From positions 1 through 13,425 of the forward strand of contig BOAV01000069.1 of NCBI GenBank assembly GCA_026002045.1: DNA of 13,425 nucleotides, read 5' to 3'. The notes beneath the pieces are model-generated. The model searched no databases and had not been told where the DNA came from. It saw only the letters and a list, made by a program, of their open reading frames with translations. Below are positions 7,904 through 13,425 of the stretch, piece by piece; positions within the stretch are counted from its first letter, which is position 1; every line of letters starts with the position of its first letter. This stretch comes from Spirochaetia bacterium (GTDB taxonomy: Bacteria; Spirochaetota; Spirochaetia; Treponematales; Breznakiellaceae). Both the position numbers and the translations under genes were made by a program.

Positions 7904-10900
7904 GCGGCGCCCCGTCCCGGCTTGCAAGAATAATCCTCATCGCCATCATTCTGTTTTTTTCCCATACTTTTACCGTCTGGGCGGGCGGGCAGTCCGATCG
8001 AAAAAAAGGGGCCGCCGCGCCGGCTGCCCCCGCCACTCCGGCTGTTCCTGCGGCGGCTCCGGGTGAGGATATAATAGAAGAAGAAAATGAGGGCTCTGCA
8101 ACAGAGGAAGGTGAAGCTGATGCAGATGGCGCTGCAGAACTTCCCGCAGAGATCCCTTCGGAAGAAGCCGAAGCGGGGCCGAGTCCCGAAGAATCCGTCA
8201 TAGATATGGACATTAAGACCTCCACTCTGACGGAATTGGCTTCCTGGTGCCGGAGCCTGGGGCTTTCCGAGGGGGGGACCAGGGAAGAACTTGCACAACG
8301 GCTGCGGGATCATTTTCATGTGACGGCTCAGTCTGCAGCCGGTAAAGAGGAAAGCGGCAAAAAGGTTATCACCATTGAATCCGCCCGGAGTACCGAATAT
8401 TTTACCCTGGATGTGGTAGATGAGGAATATGCCCGGCTTCGGGGGGATGTCATAGTCAGCCTCAAAGACGGGGAGGCCCTGCACCGGATAACGGCGAGGG
8501 AAATTCTGTATAACCGGACCCGGAACCTCTTAACCGCCATCGGGGGGGTAAAATATGTCAAGGAGGAAGGGGAGATCATCGAGACCTTTAGCGGGGATAA
8601 CATCACCGTAAACCTGGATAACTGGTCCAGTATTTTTATGGACGGAGTTTCGGAAAAATCCCTTCAGAACGAAGAGACCACCTACCGTTTTGCGGGGACC
8701 GTAATTTCCCGCACCGACGAGGATGTGACGGTTCTGACCAATGCGGAAATCAGTAATGCCGCCAATCCGGAAGCTTTGTGGTCCCTGAAGGCCGGAAAGC
8801 TATGGCTCCTTCCGGGGGCGGATTTTGCCATCTTCAATGCCTTCCTCAAGGTAGGGGAAATTCCCGTCTTATATATTCCCTTCTTTTATTGGCCCGCCGA
8901 CGAGGTGATTTTCCACCCCGTGCTGGGTATGCGTTCCCGGGAAGGGGCTTTTGTGCAGACCACCACCTATATCCTGGGCCGGCCCAAGGCGGCGGCCACA
9001 TCGGAAAATTCCCTCACCAAAATGATGGGAGGCGGGCCGGATATGGAAAGGGTGCAGGAGGGGTTATTCCTGCGAAGCACCGGCAAGAAGGTGCAGAACT
9101 CCGATGAAATCAGCCTTAAGGCGATGATTGACTACTATACCAATCTGGGCGCCTACCTGGGGACTGATCTGATCCTGCCTAAGAAGGGCATACTCAACTC
9201 CCTTGATCTGTCCCTGGGGATAGGGTTTACCAGGGATGTGGTCATGCTGCCGAATGGCAATTATACCCCCTTTGCCCGTTACGACGGGACCAGCGACTGG
9301 AACAAATCCCGGCTTTTTTCTTTGGAGATTCCGTTCCGCTACCGGCTTAAGACAAGCGGCTCCCTGGGGGGGAAGTATGGTTCCCTGTCCTGGGATATTC
9401 CCTTTTATTCCGACCCCTATGTGAATAGTGACTTTCTGAACCGCAGCGAGACCATGGACTGGGTCCGCCTGATGCAGGATGGGTCTGCCGCTTTCGAAGA
9501 TAATGAAACTTCCACTATTGAATCCAGCTATCAGTGGCGGCTGAACGGATCGGTAACGCCCTCCCTCCCTGCCGTCATTCAGCCCTATATTTCGACCCTT
9601 TCCCTTTCCAGTATTACCAGTACCATGGAATTCCGGAGTAGGGAACTGGCCGTAAGCCATCCTGAATACAATGCCTATTCCCCAAGCCGGACTTTTTTCT
9701 ATCCCGACAAAATTACCCTCTATTCCATGACTTTATCCATCGCCGGAACCCCCCTGACCCTGGGAGCCGGTACAACTCAGGCGGCACAGGTAAAGGACCC
9801 CTCCCCGGAGGATGATCCCTTTAAAAATATCGGTGTACCCCGTTCTCCCTGGGGGCCTGCGGTGGAAGGGGCCAAGGTAACTGAGGATTCTGTAAACCTG
9901 GTTCCCCCGGCGCTGGCCCAGCGTTTTGAAATCAGACGGCCCGGGGGACCCAAATTCAGTATTGATTACCGGCTTACCCCCACCGCTGCATCGGAATTAC
10001 AGTTCCGCAACAATTTTAACCATTGGCAAAAGGCTGAGGATATCGACTGGGAAGAGGTTTCTTCGGTGCTTACCAATATCCGGGGGGATGCCAGTACTTC
10101 TTTTTCGCTCAACGATCCCAATGGGCTCTATTCAAGCAGTTTTCAGCTCAACGGTACCGGTTTCTGGAAGGATTATTCCTATGTTAATGAAGAAGCAGAG
10201 GAAGTTATTGCCGCCGGAACCGAGCAGGCTTTCCGCAATTCCGGGGCAAATAAGGATAGATTCTTTTCTACGTCCTACAACTTTTCGACCACCGTAAAGC
10301 CCCTGTACTTCAGCTCCGTATGGGGAAATTCAAGCATCCAGTATGAATTGAAGGGGCTTCTGGCACAGTCGGTCTTTAAGAATGGGAATGGCAAGCCCGG
10401 CAGTCCCACCTTACAGGACGAGCCGGAATGGGAAGTTAAATACGGTCACTTTGATAAGGATTCCGAGGATAAGGATTATCTGAATTCCCATGCGGTAATC
10501 ACCAATATTGCCGCCGATGTGTTGGGTAAGGCCCAAACCTTTAAGTTCACTGCGGATCTTCCCCCCAGAAAGGAAGTGAAACTTAAGTGGGATGCCACCC
10601 TGCGGGCCTGGATTGCGCAGGTCACCGTCGGCACGGGGATCGCCTTCCCTGACAAGGACGAGGATAAGACCGCGAGCCGGATCATGGAGGAAGAAAAGAA
10701 GGATTACAAGCTGGACCCCCTCGACGTAACCGGGACCTTCACCTTTTGGAAATACGGCGACCTTAAACAGACTATGAAGTTTGATATGGAAAAGAATAAC
10801 TTTACCAGTCTTACTACCAGTCTGAATATCTGGGGCTTTATGGCTTATTTTCAGGCGTCATATTCTAAACCCTGGGAATTCAAATACACGCCGGGGGCTA

Positions 10901-11502
10901 CTTCCGGCAACGGATGGTTTCAAACGGCGGAAGAAACATTCCATCCTGATTCGTTTGCATTTGGCTACGCCCGGATTTTTAAAAAGGAAAACCTCTGGAA
11001 AAACCGGCTTTCTTTCTCGGTGAACGTCGATACAAAGATGACCTTTAATCTCCAGCAATATACCGCTTCCGATTTTTATTTCAACCTGGGATTTACCCTG
11101 GGGATAACTAAATTTATCGATATTTCCTTTTCTACCAAGTCGACAAATAAAGTAATTTACCGGTATTTCAAGGATATGCCGGGTTTTCAAATTCCCCTCC
11201 CGCTGCCTGAAGGGGATCAGAACAACTTTTTCCTCGATCTGTTCAATTCTTTCCGGTTTGACGATGAGGCGCTGCGGAGAAGTTCAGGTTTTAAGCTGTC
11301 GGAATTTCAACTTGATGTAACTCATCACCTGGGGGACTGGAACGCCAAGCTGGGAATGATCCTCAAACCCTATCGTGACGAGACCGGCCCCATCCCCAAA
11401 TACAAATTCAACACCGAGCTGTCCTTTTTGGTCCAATGGATTCCCATCAGCGAGATAAAAACCGACATGAAGTTAGATAAAGAGGTATGGACGGTCAAAT
11501 AG
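7900..11502 (+). CDS. lptD: LptD/OstA-like outer-membrane beta-barrel protein
   Basis: A 1200-residue secreted protein. Order: signal peptide (about 1-28, hydrophobic core IILIAIILFF, likely cleavage after VWA); an Ala/Pro-rich then very acidic linker (about 37-105); a short SAP-like helical motif (about 108-139); an OstA/LptD N-terminal domain (about 155-280, with repeated short strands such as ARLRGDVIVSL and FSGDNITVNL); then about 900 residues of alternating beta-strand sequence rich in aromatic, Ser, Asn and Asp residues, typical of a large outer-membrane barrel. It is far longer than E. coli LptD (784 residues). Only one Cys (C117) is present, so the interstrand disulfides of E. coli LptD are absent. 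LptD inserts LPS into the outer membrane in classical Gram-negatives, but treponemes such as T. pallidum lack LPS, so the cargo is uncertain. Its start overlaps the uvrA stop. The symbol reflects homology, not proven function. Confidence 0.85.
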   Translation: MSGAPSRLARIILIAIILFFSHTFTVWAGGQSDRKKGAAAPAAPATPAVPAAAPGEDIIEEENEGSATEEGEADADGAAELPAEIPSEEAEAGPSPEESVIDMDIKTSTLTELASWCRSLGLSEGGTREELAQRLRDHFHVTAQSAAGKEESGKKVITIESARSTEYFTLDVVDEEYARLRGDVIVSLKDGEALHRITAREILYNRTRNLLTAIGGVKYVKEEGEIIETFSGDNITVNLDNWSSIFMDGVSEKSLQNEETTYRFAGTVISRTDEDVTVLTNAEISNAANPEALWSLKAGKLWLLPGADFAIFNAFLKVGEIPVLYIPFFYWPADEVIFHPVLGMRSREGAFVQTTTYILGRPKAAATSENSLTKMMGGGPDMERVQEGLFLRSTGKKVQNSDEISLKAMIDYYTNLGAYLGTDLILPKKGILNSLDLSLGIGFTRDVVMLPNGNYTPFARYDGTSDWNKSRLFSLEIPFRYRLKTSGSLGGKYGSLSWDIPFYSDPYVNSDFLNRSETMDWVRLMQDGSAAFEDNETSTIESSYQWRLNGSVTPSLPAVIQPYISTLSLSSITSTMEFRSRELAVSHPEYNAYSPSRTFFYPDKITLYSMTLSIAGTPLTLGAGTTQAAQVKDPSPEDDPFKNIGVPRSPWGPAVEGAKVTEDSVNLVPPALAQRFEIRRPGGPKFSIDYRLTPTAASELQFRNNFNHWQKAEDIDWEEVSSVLTNIRGDASTSFSLNDPNGLYSSSFQLNGTGFWKDYSYVNEEAEEVIAAGTEQAFRNSGANKDRFFSTSYNFSTTVKPLYFSSVWGNSSIQYELKGLLAQSVFKNGNGKPGSPTLQDEPEWEVKYGHFDKDSEDKDYLNSHAVITNIAADVLGKAQTFKFTADLPPRKEVKLKWDATLRAWIAQVTVGTGIAFPDKDEDKTASRIMEEEKKDYKLDPLDVTGTFTFWKYGDLKQTMKFDMEKNNFTSLTTSLNIWGFMAYFQASYSKPWEFKYTPGATSGNGWFQTAEETFHPDSFAFGYARIFKKENLWKNRLSFSVNVDTKMTFNLQQYTASDFYFNLGFTLGITKFIDISFSTKSTNKVIYRYFKDMPGFQIPLPLPEGDQNNFFLDLFNSFRFDDEALRRSSGFKLSEFQLDVTHHLGDWNAKLGMILKPYRDETGPIPKYKFNTELSFLVQWIPISEIKTDMKLDKEVWTVK

Positions 11503-11519
11503 GCCCAGCCCCCCTGCAA

Positions 11520-11535
11520 CCGTGGCGGCCCACGG
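11520..11535 (+). other. Short hairpin after the lptD-like gene
   Basis: CCGTGG (11520-11525) and CCACGG (11530-11535) form a perfect 6-bp stem with a CGGC loop, 18 bp after the lptD stop codon. No T-run follows, so it is not a standard intrinsic terminator. It may stabilise the 3' end of the message or be chance in GC-rich DNA. Confidence 0.25.
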
Positions 11536-11550
11536 GCACAGACTCGGCGG

Positions 11551-11658
11551 CGGGAGGGCGGCGCATTGCCGCTTCCATCGCCCGTCCTCAAAACGGCGAA
11601 CATGGGTTCGCCATTTTTGCGGGTTCGCGATGTTCAGCGGTAACGCACCGCCCTCCCG
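11551..11658. repeat. 108-bp element made of two inverted hairpins (MITE- or REPIN-like)
   Basis: The ends 11551-11572 and 11637-11658 are inverted repeats of 22 nt with 19 matches, the outer 11 perfect (CGGGAGGGCGG). Each arm holds its own 5-bp hairpin: 11558-11562 with 11568-11572, and 11637-11641 with 11647-11651. Two of the three arm differences form a compensatory pair (C:G in the left hairpin, T:A in the right); the third is in the loop. The 64-nt centre holds another perfect hairpin (GGCGAAC 11595-11601, GTTCGCC 11606-11612, followed by ATTTTT) and the matching hexamers CATCGC (11576-11581) and GCGATG (11627-11632). It ends exactly where recognisable recombinase coding sequence begins, so it probably replaced the 5' end of that gene. 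No target duplication was identified, and no known family is recognised. Confidence 0.6.
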
Positions 11659-12250
11659 CGCCTATGGCGAAAATGGGAAGCGGCTGATGGGGCGTTCCAC
11701 CGGGGAAACCAATATGACGGCGGCAAGGGTAAGGTGCAATAAACTTTTGAAAGAGGGTAAACTTGTTCCCAATACTGATTATGTGCCGACTTTCGCGGAG
11801 TACGCCCAGGGCTGGTGGGAGTGGGAGACCTGCGCCTACCTCAAGAAGCGGCGCAAGCGGGCTGCCCTGACGCAAGCCTACGCCGATAATAACCGCAAGA
11901 ATCTGAAAAACCAGCTTATCCCTTACTTTGGGGAAATGCCTTTGGATAAAATTACCAAAGCGGATATTGAAAACTGGTTTGATGAGACGATCGACAAGGA
12001 TTATCAAAACACCACGATTAACGGCTGGTTCGGTACTTTGAAAACTATGCTGATTGAAGCGGCGGAACGAAAACTCCTGCCGAAAGATCCGACCGACAAG
12101 ATGGAGCGGCTTATCAATGACCGGAAGGAAATCAGAATCATTACTCCCGCAGAATTCAAAAAACTGTTTGTGAACGATTGGCGGCGGGTGTGGGATAATG
12201 ATCTGATTACATACACGGCAAATAAACTTGCTGCCCTGACGGGCATGAGT

Positions 12251-12368
12251 GCCAAAAAGCCTGCGGCTTTTTGGCTTGGAGTTTGCGCTATACGCAAACT
12301 CCACACATTTATTTCATGGAGTTTTGCTTCGCAAAACTCCCAAGACGAAAAGCCATAGGCTTTTCGTC
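12251..12368. repeat. Array of four perfect hairpins inserted in the recombinase
   Basis: Four back-to-back perfect inverted repeats fill 118 bp. H1: GCCAAAAAGCC 12251-12261 with 12265-12275, loop TGC. H2: TGGAGTTTGCG 12277-12287 with 12293-12303, loop CTATA. H3: GGAGTTTTGC 12318-12327 with 12331-12340, loop TTC. H4: GACGAAAAGCC 12344-12354 with 12358-12368, loop ATA. H1 and H4 belong to one family and H2 and H3 to another, giving the order A-B-spacer-B-A with an AT-rich 14-nt centre (12304-12317). The whole block can also pair end to end. It shifts the recombinase frame from frame 2 to frame 1 and removes the first catalytic Arg. None of the stems is followed by a T-run, so they are not ordinary terminators. 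Confidence 0.85.
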
Positions 12369-12618
12369 AGGCTACCGGGACACGAAAACGAAAGACAAAA
12401 CAAACATTCCGCTGCCGCCTAATCTGATCGATGACCTTATGAAACTCAAGCGCATGAACGGGGACGGCTTTGTGTTCTCCCTCGATGGCGGGGCAACGCC
12501 GATACGCCGGAAAACCATGTATGACGATTTCCACGGCGCCGGAACTAAAGTTCCTTGGCGGAATATCGGCATGAGTGATGACGAGATTGCGGAACGGCAT
12601 TTGCATTTGCACGGGTGG

Positions 12619-12648
12619 CTCTTTGAATTGCCGCGCAAGCGGCTACCT
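12619..12648. repeat. Second small insertion in the recombinase, with a GCAA-loop hairpin
   Basis: Where the integrase HxxR motif (HGWRHFFNTE) is expected, the Arg-His codons are replaced by about 30 nt, and the reading frame moves from frame 1 to frame 0. The insert contains GCCGC (12630-12634), a GCAA loop (12635-12638) and GCGGC (12639-12643), a perfect 5-bp stem with a GNRA-type loop. The left flank GAATT has no partner on the right, as if the distal part of a longer hairpin had been lost. The insertion is clear from the protein; its relation to the four-hairpin array is inference. Confidence 0.5.
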
Positions 12649-12980
12649 TCTTCAACACAGAACTTTTGAAAGGCGGTTTGTCTATTCTGCAAACGCAGGC
12701 TATTACCCGGCATAAGTCCGAGCGTATGACGGAATGGTATCTGCATTTTGACGCTTCCGAATTTGTGAAGGCAAAACAAGTACAGGAAGATCTTTTAAGC
12801 CCTGATGTCAAAAAGCCGGTTAAAAGCAAAGCGGCTGCGCCTGAAAAGGCGGCAAAGGGCGGCAAGACGAAGGGGAGCAAAGCGGCGTCCGGCAAGACCG
12901 GGCGGGTGCCGCCCTTCCCTGGGCAAGAGGATACCAAAAAACAGAAACGGGCATAGCCCTTCCCTTCGCCTAACGCTCAA

Positions 12981-13014
12981 GCCCCTGCCGGATTGCGCCG
13001 GCGGGGGCTTTTTT
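12981..13014 (+). terminator. Strong intrinsic terminator after the recombinase
   Basis: GCCCCTGCCGG (12981-12991) pairs with CCGGCGGGGGC (12998-13008) over 11 bp including one G-T pair, with a 6-nt loop (ATTGCG) and followed at once by six T (13009-13014). It lies 25 bp after the recombinase stop codon and would have ended its transcript. It is also the probable landing site of the group II intron that begins at 13016. Confidence 0.9.
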
Positions 13015-13015
13015 A

Positions 13016-13299
13016 GTGCGCCCAGCATGGGCGATAACTTGGCGGTGAAAGTCCGCTATGCGCTTGGTAGTAAGAAGCATTAGCCAAAGACAAGGGTGTC
13101 CATTGTGAGGTGGAATCTGAAGGAAGTTGGAGGCAAAATCCCGGACAGACGAACAGAAACCGCATACAAGGCATATACAAGGTGGACGAGTCTGCTAAAC
13201 AAGACAAAGTCCTAAAGGTCAAAAAAAAAACCTAAACTACCCGAATCTTGTGAAGTAAATGCGGCTGTCGCATGGGAGGAAAGTTACCGGCTCTTACCC
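13016..13299 (+). mobile_element. Group II intron 5' fragment, class C-like (truncated)
   Basis: The sequence opens with GTGCGCCCAGCATGGGCG, the typical 5' end of bacterial group II introns, and continues with domain I landmarks in the expected order: AAGGGTGTCC (13092-13101), GGAATCTGAAGGAAG (13112-13126), GAGGCAAAATCCCGG (13129-13143), the stem-forming GGACGAGTCTGC with AACAAGACAAAGTCC (near 13182-13212), GTAAATGCGGC and TGGGAGGAAAG to TTACCC (13294-13299). From memory this matches the order in the Oceanobacillus iheyensis IIC intron. Position fits too, since class C introns insert just downstream of intrinsic terminators and this one starts two bases after the T-run. The expected continuation of domain I, the reverse transcriptase/maturase gene and domains V-VI are absent because another element starts at about 13300. 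It cannot splice or move by itself. Confidence 0.82.
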
Positions 13300-13425
13300 T
13301 AAACTTGACCCACAATTTTAGCTAACCATGCTATAATTTTTGCAAAAGCCAAAGCTCTGGGAGGGGATATGGCAGAATGCAAGGAATTTAGCATGGGCAA
13401 AGAATTTGCCGGACTGGATTTCCAT
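13300..13425 (+). mobile_element. Left end of a second mobile element, probably an insertion sequence (partial)
   Basis: Intron similarity stops abruptly after TTACCC, and the composition changes to an AT-rich stretch beginning TAAACTTGACCCAC, which looks like an insertion-sequence terminus. It contains TTGACC (13305-13310) and TATAAT (13332-13337), 21 bp apart, too wide for a good promoter although the -10 is perfect. A gene follows at 13369. The element leaves the window, so its right end, any target duplication and its family cannot be seen. Confidence 0.5.
13369..13425 (+). CDS. 5' end of an unknown gene, likely a transposase (partial)
   Basis: An ATG at 13369 opens 19 codons to the window end, reading MAECKEFSMGKEFAGLDFH. 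It is preceded by a GGGAGGGG ribosome binding site (13359-13366) very close to the start, and by a TATAAT box 31 bp upstream. Its position about 70 bp inside the left end of a probable insertion sequence suggests a transposase or an accessory gene of that element. Nineteen residues are too few to name a family, and I do not recognise it. Confidence 0.45.
   Translation, partial: MAECKEFSMGKEFAGLDFH

Larger units (their letters stand above)
11660..12956 (+). pseudogene. Broken tyrosine recombinase (phage-type integrase)
   Basis: Three pieces in three frames join into one integrase-like protein. Piece 1 (to 12247) has the STGET N-terminal region, a SAM-like core-binding domain (LIPYFGEMPLDKITKADIENWF, then WFGTLKTMLIEAAERKLL) and stops at AALTGM. 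Piece 2 (12370-12618) has GYRDTKTKDK (the beta-hairpin Lys region), IPLPPNLIDDL and HLHLHGW. Piece 3 (from about 12649) has FFNTELLKGG, the His of ITRHKSERM and the catalytic Tyr of MTEWYLH, then a Lys/Ala-rich tail. The 5' end is missing and abuts the 11551-11658 element. Between pieces 1 and 2, 122 nt of hairpins replace an estimated 25-30 codons. Between pieces 2 and 3 about 27-30 nt replace the expected Arg-His. Both catalytic arginines (in TGMRxGE and HGWRH) are therefore lost, and the enzyme must be inactive. The gene was probably carried by a prophage or integrative element. Confidence 0.85.

Noticed and set aside
11595..11617. Terminator for the uvrA-lptD transcript (7-bp stem followed by ATTTTT).
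   Set aside because: The T-run is short and begins with A, and the hairpin lies at the centre of the 108-bp inverted element. It might add some termination, but I do not call it.
12251..12275. Intrinsic terminator formed by the first hairpin.
   Set aside because: The stem is strong but no T-run follows outside the stem, and three similar hairpins come next.
11588..12304. 238-codon minus-strand frame over the broken recombinase.
   Set aside because: It crosses the hairpin elements and has no family features, whereas the plus strand has clear integrase motifs.
12251..12368. CRISPR array.
   Set aside because: The repeats are self-complementary hairpins of two types with no equal-length spacers and no direct-repeat period.
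13305..13337. Sigma-70 promoter TTGACC...TATAAT at the left end of the last element.
   Set aside because: The spacing is 21 bp, too long for a standard promoter. The TATAAT may still act with another -35.

Overview
The window looks like chromosomal DNA of a spirochaete, most likely a treponeme. The main reason is the uvrA gene overlapping a very large LptD/OstA-like outer-membrane protein gene. As I recall, this pair is also adjacent in Treponema pallidum (TP0514-TP0515). The organism name is an inference from protein style and synteny; no rRNA or other marker is present. Most of the window is fairly GC-rich, while 3.40-4.95 kb (the ATPase gene and its promoter) is visibly more AT-rich.

Layout. 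(1) Positions 1-3394, minus strand: a tight operon read right to left. It encodes an NfeD-like membrane protein with a His/Asp/Gly-rich loop, a flotillin-type SPFH protein, a second and different SPFH coiled-coil protein, and the first 20 codons of a fourth gene that leaves the window. NfeD plus flotillin is a known membrane-microdomain pair; the second SPFH protein and the fourth gene make this version less ordinary. (2) 3395-3525: divergent intergenic region with a good promoter, three 15-bp direct repeats and an overlapping 12-bp perfect inverted repeat. (3) 3526-4944, plus strand: an ATPase_2/DUF234-type P-loop ATPase with a C-terminal PD-(D/E)XK-like motif, probably horizontally acquired. 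(4) 5015-11502, plus strand: uvrA (nucleotide excision repair) and an LptD-like outer-membrane protein, overlapping as ATGA. (5) 11503-13425: a graveyard of mobile DNA. It holds a broken tyrosine recombinase, two different hairpin-based elements at or in that gene, an intrinsic terminator, a 5' fragment of a class C-like group II intron inserted directly behind the terminator, and the left end of another mobile element that cuts the intron off.

The most unusual part is the hairpin material around and in the recombinase. One element (11551-11658) is an inverted pair of small hairpins. The other (12251-12368) is four perfect 10-11 bp hairpins in tandem, in an A-B-spacer-B-A order. In both, related hairpins differ by compensatory base-pair changes, so pairing is kept while sequence drifts. 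The architecture recalls REP/REPIN doublets, but no known REP sequence is recognisable. The damage in the recombinase falls at both places where a catalytic arginine is expected.
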